A stretch of DNA of 64,000 nucleotides from Pseudomonadota bacterium (GCA_020161775.1 JAIUOW010000010.1:1-64000); one strand, 5' to 3'; shown: positions 47,699 through 54,951, counted from the first letter of the stretch. Notes: generated from the letters alone by a model not told the origin. Numbers and translations: made by a program.

Positions 47699-47709
47699 TT
47701 GTCATACAA
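47699..47709 (-). promoter_or_regulatory. GntR/FadR-type operator before the regulator gene
   Basis: Minus strand TTGTATGACAA fits TNGTNNNACNA perfectly. It overlaps the last codons of chrA and ends 8 nt before the regulator's ATG. Confidence 0.6.
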
Positions 47710-49048
47710 GATACCGCGAGGCAGCGCCGAGGATAGCGCAGCCCGCGATCACCGGGATCACCCCCGCCTTGAACCTGAACAGCGCCACGGCCGCCAGCGC
47801 CGTCAGCGCGAGCGCCATCAGATCGGCTCGGGCGGTGCCGCCGGGCCAACCCACATGCGCGATGAAGAACGCCGCCAGGCTGGCAATCACGCCCACCACC
47901 GCGGCCGTGATGGCAAAAAGCGGCGCGGTAAAACCCAGCCTGCCGTGCGTGGATTCGACCAGCGGGCCACCGGCCAGGATGAACAGGAACGACGGCAGGA
48001 AGGTGAACCAGGTCACCACCGTGGCCGCCAGCGCCGCACCCAGGAACAGCATGTCCGGCCCCAGCACCTGCTTGGCCCAGCCGCCCACAAAGCCCACGAA
48101 GGCCACCACCATGATCAGCGGCCCCGGCGTGGTTTCGCCCAGGGCCAGCCCGTCGATCATCTGCGGGCCGGTCAGCCACTGGAACTGCTCCACCGCGCCC
48201 TGGTACACATAGGGCAGCACGGCGTACGCGCCGCCAAAGGTCATGAGCGCCGCCTTGGTGAAGAACCAGCCCATCTGGGCCAGCGTGCCGTGCCAGCCCC
48301 AGGCCGCCACCAGCACGCCCATGGGCACCAGCCACAGCAGCGCGCCCACCACCGCCACCTGGGCCAGCCGCTTCCTGGAAAAGCGCGCATGGGCCGGTGT
48401 GGGCGTGTCGTCGTCAATCAGCGCCGGGCCATGGCTGGCCACGGCGCTGCCGTGCCCGCCACCGCCCGCGAATTGCGCCGGTACCCAGCGCGCGCCCAGC
48501 CAGCCGGTGACGGCGGCCACCAGCACCACCCAGGGGAACGGAATTTTCAGCACCGCAATGGCCACGAAGCTTGCCAGCGCCACCGCCCACAGCAGCGGCG
48601 TGCGCCGCGGGCTCCTGAGCGTCTTGCTGCCAATGCGCCATACCGCGTGCAGCACGATGGCCGCCACCGCGGGCTTGATGCCATAGAACAGCCCCGCGAC
48701 CAACGGCACGTCGCCAAACGCCAGGTACACCCAGCTCAGCGCGATCAGGATGAACAGCGAGGGCAGCACAAACAGCGCGCCCGCCACCACGCCACCCCAG
48801 GTGCGGTGCATCAGCCAGCCGATGTAGGTAGCCAGTTGCTGCGCCTCGGGCCCGGGCAGCAGCATGCAGTAGTTCAAGGCGTGCAGGAAGCGCTTCTCGC
48901 TGATCCAGCGGCGCTCTTCCACCAGCTCGCGGTGCATGATGGCGATCTGCCCCGCGGGGCCGCCAAAGCTGATGAAGCCCAGCTTGAGCCAGAAACGCAG
49001 GGCTTCGGCGAAGGGAACGCCGGCATGGGTGGTGGGGCGGGGGCTCAC
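47702..49048 (-). CDS. chrA: Chromate transporter ChrA
   Basis: The 448-residue protein has the duplicated CHR domain of long-chain chromate transporters. Each half has the signature: FWLKLGFISFGGPAGQIAIM ... LPGPEAQQLATYIGW in the first, and FFTKAALMTFGGAYAVLPYV ... TTPGPLIMVVAFVGF in the second. It exports chromate from the cytoplasm. The GTG start at 49048 overlaps the metW stop (GTGA), so it is translated with metXW. It ends 10 bp before the GntR gene. Confidence 0.92.
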   Translation of the reverse strand: MSPRPTTHAGVPFAEALRFWLKLGFISFGGPAGQIAIMHRELVEERRWISEKRFLHALNYCMLLPGPEAQQLATYIGWLMHRTWGGVVAGALFVLPSLFILIALSWVYLAFGDVPLVAGLFYGIKPAVAAIVLHAVWRIGSKTLRSPRRTPLLWAVALASFVAIAVLKIPFPWVVLVAAVTGWLGARWVPAQFAGGGGHGSAVASHGPALIDDDTPTPAHARFSRKRLAQVAVVGALLWLVPMGVLVAAWGWHGTLAQMGWFFTKAALMTFGGAYAVLPYVYQGAVEQFQWLTGPQMIDGLALGETTPGPLIMVVAFVGFVGGWAKQVLGPDMLFLGAALAATVVTWFTFLPSFLFILAGGPLVESTHGRLGFTAPLFAITAAVVGVIASLAAFFIAHVGWPGGTARADLMALALTALAAVALFRFKAGVIPVIAGCAILGAASRYLV

Positions 49049-49638
49049 CGGCCGGCCTGCGCATTGAAGCAGAACACCGCCGTGCCCGCGCGCAGGTTGG
49101 GCAGCCAGCGCACCTCGCGCCCGTCCTGCAGGCCGAACGCGTCCTTGATGTCCAGCGCGTTCTTGCCGGCCAGCACCTCGAAGTCCTTGAAGGTGCCCAC
49201 GCGGATGTTGGGCGTGTCGTACCACTGGTAGGGCAGGCGCCTGGTGACGGGCATGCGCCCGCGCAGCACGCTCAGGCGGTTGGGCCAGTGGGCAAAGTTG
49301 GGAAAGGCCACGATGCCGGTGCGGCCCACGCGCGCGGTTTCGCGCAGCATGGTCTCGGCGTTGTGCAGGTGCTGCAGCGTGTCGATCTGCAGCACCACGT
49401 CAAACGAGTTGTCGTCAAACATGGCCAGCCCCTCTTCGAGGTTGAGCTGGATCACGTTGACGCCGCGCTGCACGCAGGCCAGCACGTTGGCGTCGGCGAG
49501 CTCGATGCCGTAGCCGGTGCAGCCGCGCTCGCGTTGCAGCAGGTCCAGCAGTGCGCCGTCGCCGCAACCCAGGTCGAGCACGCGCGAGCCTTGCGGCACC
49601 AGGCGGGCAATCGATTGCATGGTGGCGTTGTCGCTCAT
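49045..49638 (-). CDS. metW: Methionine biosynthesis protein MetW
   Basis: The 197-residue protein has a class I SAM-methyltransferase fold ([43 protein letters not shown]) and matches MetW, which works with MetX in homoserine acylation in many proteobacteria. Its ATG overlaps the metX stop by four bases (ATGA). Its start codon lies at the edge of a dispersed repeat that also forms the end of metX. Confidence 0.92.
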   Translation of the reverse strand: MSDNATMQSIARLVPQGSRVLDLGCGDGALLDLLQRERGCTGYGIELADANVLACVQRGVNVIQLNLEEGLAMFDDNSFDVVLQIDTLQHLHNAETMLRETARVGRTGIVAFPNFAHWPNRLSVLRGRMPVTRRLPYQWYDTPNIRVGTFKDFEVLAGKNALDIKDAFGLQDGREVRWLPNLRAGTAVFCFNAQAGR

Positions 49639-49718
49639 GGGAATGTTGCCCCCACGCTTGTCACTTCGTGTACTGCGCTGCCCCCCGAGGGGGCCCTCGC
49701 GCCTTGGGGCGGCCCGGC
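49635..49718 (-). repeat. Dispersed GC-rich repeat, copy 2 (3' end of metX)
   Basis: On the minus strand it reads GGGCCGCCCCAAGGCGCGAG, GGCCCCCTCGGGGGGCAGCG and AGCGTGGGGGCAACAT. It is translated in frame as the last 27 residues of metX and stops just before the metW start. It is inverted with respect to copy 3. Confidence 0.85.
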
Positions 49719-50903
49719 GTCGCTCGCCACCTTCTCGAAGTACGAGCGCACCACGTTCAAATAGCGCGCATCCTCCAGCAGGAAGGCATCGTGCCCGTGC
49801 GGCGCGTCGATCTCGGCGTAGGCCACGTCGCGCCGGTTGTCCAGCAGGGCCTTGACGATCTCGCGGCTGCGCGCGGGGCTGAAGCGCCAGTCGGTGGTGA
49901 AGCTCACGAGCAGGAACCTGGCCGTTGCGCGCGCCAGCGCCTGGGCCAGGTTGCCGTTGAACGCCCGCGCGGGGTCAAAGTAATCGAGCGCGCGCGTGAT
50001 CAGCAGGTAGGTGTTGGCGTCAAAGTATTCGCTGAACTTGTCGCCCTGGTAGCGCAGGTAGCTTTCGATCTGGAATTCGACCTCTTGCGTCGAATAGCGA
50101 TACGCGTCCGGCGCCGCCGGGCCGCCCCAAGGCGCCGGGGCCCCCTCGGGGGGCAGCGAACCACGCGAAGCGGGGAGCGTGGGGGCCCGTAACTGCCGGC
50201 CGAATTTTTCGTTCATCACGTCGTCGCTCAGGTACGTGATGTGGCCGATCATGCGCGCGATGCGCAGGCCGCGCTTGGGCACCACGCCGTGCTCATAGAA
50301 ATGCCCGCCATGAAAGTCCGGGTCGGTCACGATGGCGCGGCGGGCCACTTCGTTGAAGGCGATGTTCTCCGCGTTCAGGTTGGGCGCGCTGGCAATCACC
50401 ACCGCATGGCGCACGCGCTGCGGATGCTGCAGCGCCCAGCCTAGTGCCTGCATGCCGCCCAGGCTGCCGCCCATCACGGCGGCCAGCGTGTCAATGCCCA
50501 GGCGATCCAGCAGCCGCGCCTGCGCGTTCACCCAGTCTTCCACCGTTACCACGGGAAAGTCCGCGCCATAGACGCGGCCGGTGTCAGGGTTGGTGTGCAT
50601 GGGCCCGGTGGAGCCAAAGCACGAACCCAGGTTGTTGATGCCGATGACAAAGAACCGGTCCGTGTCCACCGGCTTGCCCGGTCCGATCATGTTGTCCCAC
50701 CAGCCTTCGCTCCTGTCCTGGCCCGCGTAGGTGCCGGCCACGTGGTGCGACGCGTTCAGCGCATGGCACACCAGCACGGCGTTGGAGCGCGCGGCGTTGA
50801 GCGTGCCATAGGTTTCATAGGCCAGCGTGTAGCCGCGAACCGACGCGCCGCTTTGCAGCGCCAGCGGTTCGACAAATTCCATGAACTGCGGTGTAACGAC
50901 CAT
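49635..50903 (-). CDS. metX: Homoserine O-acyltransferase MetX with two repeat-encoded insertions
   Basis: The 422-residue alpha/beta hydrolase acylates homoserine, the first committed step of methionine synthesis. Landmarks are [16 protein letters not shown], the nucleophile elbow GGSLGGMQ (Ser147), the acid in [10 protein letters not shown] and the histidine in DAPHGHDAF. Typical homologues have about 375-390 residues. The excess is due to two copies of a dispersed repeat: residues 240-265 are encoded by one, and residues from about 396 to the end by another in the opposite orientation. It follows a SAM-II riboswitch and is the first gene of metX-metW-chrA. The start lies only 6 nt after the terminator T-run. 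Confidence 0.93.
   Translation of the reverse strand: MVVTPQFMEFVEPLALQSGASVRGYTLAYETYGTLNAARSNAVLVCHALNASHHVAGTYAGQDRSEGWWDNMIGPGKPVDTDRFFVIGINNLGSCFGSTGPMHTNPDTGRVYGADFPVVTVEDWVNAQARLLDRLGIDTLAAVMGGSLGGMQALGWALQHPQRVRHAVVIASAPNLNAENIAFNEVARRAIVTDPDFHGGHFYEHGVVPKRGLRIARMIGHITYLSDDVMNEKFGRQLRAPTLPASRGSLPPEGAPAPWGGPAAPDAYRYSTQEVEFQIESYLRYQGDKFSEYFDANTYLLITRALDYFDPARAFNGNLAQALARATARFLLVSFTTDWRFSPARSREIVKALLDNRRDVAYAEIDAPHGHDAFLLEDARYLNVVRSYFEKVASDAGPPQGARAPSGGSAVHEVTSVGATFP
50109..50186 (+). repeat. Dispersed GC-rich repeat, copy 3 (in frame inside metX)
   Basis: Plus strand GGGCCGCCCCAAGGCGCC, GGGCCCCCTCGGGGGGCAGC, CCACGCGAAGCG and GAGCGTGGGGGC. Exactly 26 codons of metX fall in it, without a stop or frame change, coding for a Pro/Ala/Gly-rich stretch. 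Confidence 0.88.
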
Positions 50904-50909
50904 AAAAGC

Positions 50910-50945
50910 AAAAAACCCGGCGTCGCTAAAGAGGCGAGGCCGGGT
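50910..50945 (-). terminator. Intrinsic terminator in the metX leader
   Basis: Minus strand ACCCGGC/GCCGGGT stem (50939-50945 with 50915-50921), 17-nt loop, then TTTTTT (50915-50910). It lies between the SAM-II aptamer and metX and is the likely expression platform. Confidence 0.88.
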
Positions 50946-50965
50946 ACCGTCGGTACGGGGGTCGT

Positions 50966-51016
50966 GTCTTTAGCGGAATTTATTGAGCGCCCGCAAGCTG
51001 AAGCAAATCGGCGCTG
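50966..51016 (-). promoter_or_regulatory. SAM-II riboswitch aptamer upstream of metX
   Basis: On the minus strand the leader reads AGCGCC-GATTTGCTTCAGCTTGC-GGGCGCT, then CAATAAATT and CGCTAAAG. This matches the SAM-II pseudoknot class in order and wording: P1 pairing of GCGCC with GGCGC, the conserved GATTT and CTTGC, the A/U-rich strand, and the GCTAAAG that closes the pseudoknot with the loop. The class binds S-adenosylmethionine and lowers metX expression. Here a terminator hairpin follows 20 nt downstream, so control may be transcriptional. Confidence 0.87.
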
Positions 51017-51029
51017 AGCCCGCAGTATA

Positions 51030-51593
51030 TCAACCCCAGCCCAGCAGGGCGATCACGCCCAGCACCGCAAAAATCACGGCGGAAATCACATGCACGATCC
51101 GGATCGGCACGCGCCGCGTGATGCGCTCGCCAAACCACACCACCGGCGCGTTGGCCAGCATCATGCCCAGCGTGGTGCCCAGCACCACCGCGCCCCAGGC
51201 GTTGTACTGCGCGGCCAGCATCACGGTGGCGATCTGCGTCTTGTCGCCCATCTCGGCCAGAAAGAACGCGATGAGCGTGGTGCCGAACACGCCAAAACGC
51301 GGCGCGGCGTCACCATCGCCTTCGTCCAGCTTGTCGGGGATCAGCATCCACACCGCCATGGCGATGAACGAACCCCCCAGCACCCATCGCAGCACGTCGG
51401 GGCCCAGCAGCGTCGTGACCCAGGCACCGGCCGCCCCGGCCAGGCCGTGATTGGCCAGCGTGGCCACCAGGATGCCCAGCACGATGGGCCAGGGTTTGCG
51501 AAAACGCGCCGCCAGCACCAGCGACAGCAGCTGGGTTTTGTCGCCCATTTCGGCGAGCGCGACGATGCCCGTCGAGACCAGAAAAGCTTCCAT
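51030..51593 (-). CDS. GDT1/TMEM165-family (UPF0016) cation transporter
   Basis: The 187-residue protein has six membrane helices in two repeats, each with the family motif: AEMGDKTQLLSLVLAARF near the start and AEMGDKTQIATVMLAAQY in the middle. UPF0016 proteins in bacteria export Mn(II) or Ca(II). ATG 51593 places the first motif 15 residues in, the family norm; ATG 51605 would add four residues. I looked for a yybP-ykoY Mn riboswitch upstream and saw none. Confidence 0.88.
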   Translation of the reverse strand: MEAFLVSTGIVALAEMGDKTQLLSLVLAARFRKPWPIVLGILVATLANHGLAGAAGAWVTTLLGPDVLRWVLGGSFIAMAVWMLIPDKLDEGDGDAAPRFGVFGTTLIAFFLAEMGDKTQIATVMLAAQYNAWGAVVLGTTLGMMLANAPVVWFGERITRRVPIRIVHVISAVIFAVLGVIALLGWG

Positions 51594-51656
51594 AAGGCTG
51601 CGCATCCTACGCCACCCGCCTGTCAGGCGCCTGTCCCAAAGCGGGGCGCACGCTTC

Positions 51657-51672
51657 TGGCGCACTTTTTGCT
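51657..51672 (+). promoter_or_regulatory. Sigma-54-type promoter before amtB
   Basis: TGGCGC-A-CTTT-TTGCT matches the -24/-12 consensus TGGCAC-R-N4-TTGCW with a single change, and the GG and GC doublets are the required 12 nt apart. It lies 73 nt before the amtB start. Nitrogen control through NtrC is expected for amtB. Confidence 0.65.
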
Positions 51673-51744
51673 TATTTTTGGTGCGGTTTGGCGAAACAGG
51701 CCACAAACGCACCAACTACAAGCATTTCATCCAAAGAGGAGCTT

Positions 51745-52947
51745 ATGGAAGCACTAAAACAGGGCTCGGATGCGCTGTTCATCCTGCTGGGCGGCATCAT
51801 GGTTCTGGCCATGCATGCCGGTTTTGCCTTTCTTGAACTGGGCACCGTGCGCAAGAAAAACCAGGTCAATGCGCTGGTCAAGATCCTGGTGGACTTTTCC
51901 GTGTCCACCGTCGTGTACTTCATGGTCGGCTACAGCGTGGCCTACGGCACCAGCTTTTTCGTGGGCGCCGAACAGCTCGCGCAAAAGAACGGCTACGACC
52001 TGGTGAAGTTCTTCTTCCTGCTCACATTCGCGGCGGCGATTCCCGCCATCATCTCCGGCGGCATTGCCGAGCGGGCCCGCTTTTGGCCCCAGCTGGTCGC
52101 CACTGCCGTCATCGTGGGCTTCGTCTACCCGTTCTTCGAGGGCATTGTCTGGAACCAGGGCTTTGGCGTGCAGGCCTGGATCAAGTCCATGGCGGGAGAG
52201 GAGTTCCACGACTTTGCCGGCTCGATCGTCGTGCACGCGGTGGGTGGCTGGCTGGCACTGCCGGCCGTCATCCTGCTGGGCGCGCGGGCCAACCGCTATC
52301 GCAAGGACGGCGCCATTTCAGCCCACCCGCCCTCGAATATCCCGTTCCTGGCGCTGGGCGCCTGGATCCTCACGGTGGGCTGGTTCGGCTTCAACGTCAT
52401 GAGCGCGCAGACCATCGACAAGATCTCGGGCCTGGTGGCCGTCAATTCGCTGATGGCCATGGTGGGCGGCACGCTGGCCGCGCTGGCGCTGGGCAGGAAC
52501 GACCCCGGCTTCGTGCACAACGGCCCGCTGGCCGGGCTGGTGGCCGTGTGCGCGGGTTCGGACCTGATGCACCCGCTGGGCGCGCTGGTCACGGGCGCCA
52601 TCGCGGGCGGCATCTTCGTGGTGATGTTCACCCTCACGCAGAACCGCTGGAAGATCGACGACGTACTGGGTGTATGGCCGCTGCACGGCCTGTGCGGCGC
52701 CTGGGGCGGCCTGGCCTGCGGCATCTTTGGAGCCAAGGCGCTGGGCGGCCTGGGCGGCGTGAGCTTCGGCGCCCAGGCCATCGGCACGCTGATGGGCGTG
52801 GCCTGGGCGGTGGCAGGCGGGTTTGCCGTCTATGGCCTCATCAAGGCCATGACGCCGCTGCGCCTGACGCCCGAGGAAGAGTACGACGGCGCCGACCTGT
52901 CCATCCACCGGATCGGTTCGACGCCAGACCGCGAAGTCAACTGGTAA
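51745..52947 (+). CDS. amtB: Ammonium transporter
   Basis: The 400-residue protein has 11 membrane helices and the Amt signatures: DFAGSIVVHAVGG with the first pore histidine, VLGVWPLHGLCGAWGG with the second, and PLGALVTGAIAGG. It conducts ammonium across the inner membrane when nitrogen is scarce. GAGGAG precedes ATG 51745. The PII gene glnK, which usually accompanies amtB, is not adjacent: the neighbours are a GDT1 gene and an RRM gene. The C-terminal tail is present for PII binding. Confidence 0.93.
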   Translation: MEALKQGSDALFILLGGIMVLAMHAGFAFLELGTVRKKNQVNALVKILVDFSVSTVVYFMVGYSVAYGTSFFVGAEQLAQKNGYDLVKFFFLLTFAAAIPAIISGGIAERARFWPQLVATAVIVGFVYPFFEGIVWNQGFGVQAWIKSMAGEEFHDFAGSIVVHAVGGWLALPAVILLGARANRYRKDGAISAHPPSNIPFLALGAWILTVGWFGFNVMSAQTIDKISGLVAVNSLMAMVGGTLAALALGRNDPGFVHNGPLAGLVAVCAGSDLMHPLGALVTGAIAGGIFVVMFTLTQNRWKIDDVLGVWPLHGLCGAWGGLACGIFGAKALGGLGGVSFGAQAIGTLMGVAWAVAGGFAVYGLIKAMTPLRLTPEEEYDGADLSIHRIGSTPDREVNW

Positions 52948-52949
52948 CA

Positions 52950-52966
52950 CGGGGCCGCGGGCCCCG
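52950..52966. repeat. GC-rich hairpin after amtB
   Basis: CGGGGCC and GGCCCCG flank GCG immediately after the amtB stop. There is no T-run downstream; it may be a 3' stabilising hairpin. Confidence 0.5.
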
Positions 52967-53056
52967 AAAACCGCCCGCGCCCGGGCCCGATTAGGTAATT
53001 AGGACAATGTGGCCCATAATCCCCCGGTGCCCGGCCTTCGGGGCCGGCACAGGTTA

Positions 53057-53153
53057 GCGGTGAATGGTCAGTTTCGCGTCTTTGAATTCTCTGGTTTGTT
53101 GATTGCGTTTTGCGGACTCCATCGCGTTGTGCGTTTTTTCTCAGGAGTCCTTC
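53057..53153 (+). promoter_or_regulatory. Leader of RRM gene 1 with Shine-Dalgarno-sequestering stem
   Basis: GGACTCC (53114-53120) is perfectly complementary to GGAGTCC (53144-53150), which contains the Shine-Dalgarno of the RRM gene. The 23-nt loop holds a T-run. The block from GCGGTGAA through GGTTTGTTGA and TGCGTTTT to the stem is shared with the leader of the paralogue 500 bp downstream. Confidence 0.7.
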
Positions 53154-53504
53154 ATGGGCAACAAACTTTACGTGGGCAACCTGCCCTACTCTTACCGTGA
53201 CAGCGACATGGAACAGGCTTTCAGCCAGTTCGGCACGGTTTCCAGCGCCAAGGTCATGATGGAGCGCGACACCGGCCGCTCCAAGGGTTTCGGCTTTGTC
53301 GAAATGGGCAGCGACGCTGAAGCCCAGGCCGCCATCCAGGGCATGAACGGCCAGCAGGTCGGCGGCCGTGGCCTGGTGGTCAACGAAGCCCGTCCGATGG
53401 AGCCGCGTGCTCCGCGCAGCGGCGGCTACGGCGGCGGCGGCGGTGGTGGCGGCTACGGTGGTGGTGGCGGCGGCTACGGCGGCGGTGGCCGTGATCGCTA
53501 CTGA
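53154..53504 (+). CDS. Glycine-rich RRM RNA-binding protein 1
   Basis: The 116-residue protein has one RNA-recognition motif, with RNP2 (KLYVGNLPYS) at residues 4-13 and RNP1 (KGFGFVEM) at about 44-51, followed by a tail of GGYGGGG repeats ending RDRY. Proteins of this type are cold- or stress-induced RNA chaperones in cyanobacteria and betaproteobacteria. AGGAG precedes the start, and the leader can mask it in a hairpin. A strong terminator follows. Confidence 0.92.
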   Translation: MGNKLYVGNLPYSYRDSDMEQAFSQFGTVSSAKVMMERDTGRSKGFGFVEMGSDAEAQAAIQGMNGQQVGGRGLVVNEARPMEPRAPRSGGYGGGGGGGGYGGGGGGYGGGGRDRY

Positions 53505-53545
53505 TCACGGATCCCACGCAGTGCATCAAACCGGTGCATTTTCAC

Positions 53546-53568
53546 AAGGGCCCTGCGGGGCCCTTTTT
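53546..53568 (+). terminator. Rho-independent terminator after RRM gene 1
   Basis: AAGGGCCC-TGCG-GGGCCCTT, an 8-bp perfect stem with a 4-nt loop, followed by a T-run to 53568. Confidence 0.93.
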
Positions 53569-53679
53569 GCTGCCGCATGCGGGTTTTTTCGGGGCTGGAC
53601 GTGGCTTTGCGGCTTGCCTGCTGTGGCGATATCTGGTTAATAATGCATTCGCGCCTGCCCATCAGGGCGGCGCTAATTT

Positions 53680-53778
53680 GCGGTGAACAGGTCACTTTCG
53701 CGTCTCGCAGGGTTTGTTGAATGCGTTTTCGGGACTCCATCGCTTCTGGTCAATCCGTGTTTTTTGAGGAGTCCCTTG
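53680..53778 (+). promoter_or_regulatory. Leader of RRM gene 2 with Shine-Dalgarno-sequestering stem
   Basis: GGGACTCC (53731-53738) is complementary over 8 bp to GGAGTCCC (53768-53775), which overlaps the Shine-Dalgarno. The loop is 29 nt. Upstream blocks GCGGTGAA, TTTCGCGTCT, GGTTTGTTGA and TGCGTTTT match leader 1. A possible promoter (TTGCCT, 18-bp spacer, TAATAA) lies at 53614-53643. Confidence 0.7.
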
Positions 53779-54288
53779 ATGGGCAATAAACTGTATGTGG
53801 GCAACCTGCCCTACTCGGTGCGCGACAGCGATCTCGAACAGGCTTTCGGCCAGTTCGGTGCGGTGACCAGCGCCAAGGTCATGATGGAACGCGACACCGG
53901 CCGCTCCAAAGGCTTCGGCTTTGTGGAGATGGGCAGTGATGCCGAGGCGCAAGCCGCCATCAATGGCATGAATGGCCAGCCCCTGGGCGGCCGCAGCGTG
54001 GTGGTCAATGAAGCCCGCCCGATGGAAGCCCGCCCGCCCCGCAGCGGTGGCGGCGGCTACGGTGGTGGTGGCGGTGGTTACGGCGGCGGCGGTGGTGGTG
54101 GCGGCTACGGCGGTGGCGGCGGTGGTCGCCGTGAAGGCGGTGGCGGCGGCTACGGCGGCGGTGGCCGCAGCGGCGGCGGTGGCGGCGACGGCGGTTTCCG
54201 CAGCCCCTACGGCTCCGGCCCGCGTGGCGGTGGTGGTGGCGGCAGCTACGGCGGCGGTGGCGGCCGGGGTGGCAACGGCGGCTACTGA
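53779..54288 (+). CDS. Glycine-rich RRM RNA-binding protein 2
   Basis: The 169-residue paralogue has an RRM nearly identical to that of protein 1 (RNP2 KLYVGNLPYS, RNP1 KGFGFVEM) and a much longer low-complexity tail of GGYGGGG and RGG-like units, including a GGFRSPYGSGPR segment. Such tails add RNA affinity and can drive condensation. The gene has its own leader and terminator, so the pair are separate units after tandem duplication. GAGGAG precedes ATG 53779. Confidence 0.92.
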   Translation: MGNKLYVGNLPYSVRDSDLEQAFGQFGAVTSAKVMMERDTGRSKGFGFVEMGSDAEAQAAINGMNGQPLGGRSVVVNEARPMEARPPRSGGGGYGGGGGGYGGGGGGGGYGGGGGGRREGGGGGYGGGGRSGGGGGDGGFRSPYGSGPRGGGGGGSYGGGGGRGGNGGY

Positions 54289-54310
54289 TCCAGCCTCCGG
54301 CTCCTGATTG

Positions 54311-54335
54311 AAAAGGCTCCTGCGGGAGCCTTTTT
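54311..54335 (+). terminator. Rho-independent terminator after RRM gene 2
   Basis: AAAAGGCTCC-TGCG-GGAGCCTTTT, a 10-bp perfect stem, then T. The same TGCG loop as in the terminator of the first RRM gene. It may also serve the convergent BLUF gene. Confidence 0.93.
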
Positions 54336-54351
54336 GCTGGGCGCCTGGCGC

Positions 54352-54837
54352 TTACCCGCCCGCGGCCGCCCCGGCACGTTCGCGCCGGCGGGCGCTGCGG
54401 TCCACCAGCGCCGCCAGCGCGTGCGCGTCCATCGTCCATTTGGCATGGGCATTGGCATGTGCGCGCACATCACGCGCCAGCGCCATGAACTGCAGCGGGG
54501 TAGCGGGGTACAGCAGGGCCAGGGGCGGCGCGGGGTACAGGCGCCCGGCGCCGCGCAGGTTTTTCATCAGCAGCTGCACCCGCGTGTGGCGCCGGTCGTG
54601 CTGCAGCTGGTCCCACAGGGCATCCAGCTCGGCCACGGGCCCTTCCAGAAACTGCAGGTACAGGCCGCAGCCGGCCAGCAAGGTGCCGCTGATGCGGTGG
54701 CGGGCATTGCGCCGCGCGGCCTGTTCGGCCAGGTCCGTGAGCGCGGCTTCGTCCATGGGGCGCGTCTTGCGGCTGCAATACAGCAGCTGCATGACGTGTT
54801 CGCCGGCTTGGGGCGCGGATGGGGAACGGCGGGGCAT
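54352..54837 (-). CDS. BLUF-domain blue-light photoreceptor
   Basis: The 161-residue protein has a BLUF domain at about residues 16-105. It carries the flavin-contacting Tyr20 (QLLYCSRK), Asn44 (RRNARHRISG) and Gln62 (YLQFLEG) that form the light-switch hydrogen-bond network. The remaining 55 residues are helical and arginine-rich, with no enzymatic output domain, as in short BLUF proteins that act through partners. It is flavin-binding and cytosolic. ATG 54837 is used, preceded at 9 nt by CACAAT on the same strand; ATG 54792 would begin directly at the domain. Confidence 0.82.
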   Translation of the reverse strand: MPRRSPSAPQAGEHVMQLLYCSRKTRPMDEAALTDLAEQAARRNARHRISGTLLAGCGLYLQFLEGPVAELDALWDQLQHDRRHTRVQLLMKNLRGAGRLYPAPPLALLYPATPLQFMALARDVRAHANAHAKWTMDAHALAALVDRSARRRERAGAAAGG

Positions 54838-54951
54838 GACCCTGCCATTGTGGGAACGGCACCGCCACGCCACCAGCGCCCGGCGCGCACGCGTGTGCCC
54901 TTGTGCGTTCGAGTTTGCAGCGCCGTTGCACGGCGCCCATGCCAGTGCGAC

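Noticed and set aside
47707..47709. TTG start for the GntR regulator
   Set aside because: It lies inside the operator-like palindrome and overlaps chrA; ATG 47691 begins at the family N-terminus.
51594..51660. yybP-ykoY Mn riboswitch before the GDT1-family gene
   Set aside because: The characteristic GGGGAG-type loops and helices could not be found on the minus strand; only a GC-rich stem is present.
51658..51686. NtrC enhancer palindrome near the amtB promoter
   Set aside because: GCAC and GGTGC half-sites are present but about 15 bp apart, too far for the NtrC dimer consensus.
53966..54307. Alternative frames through the glycine-rich tail of RRM gene 2
   Set aside because: GGY repeats read in other frames give Ala/Val or Arg/His repeats; they are by-products of the repetitive coding sequence.
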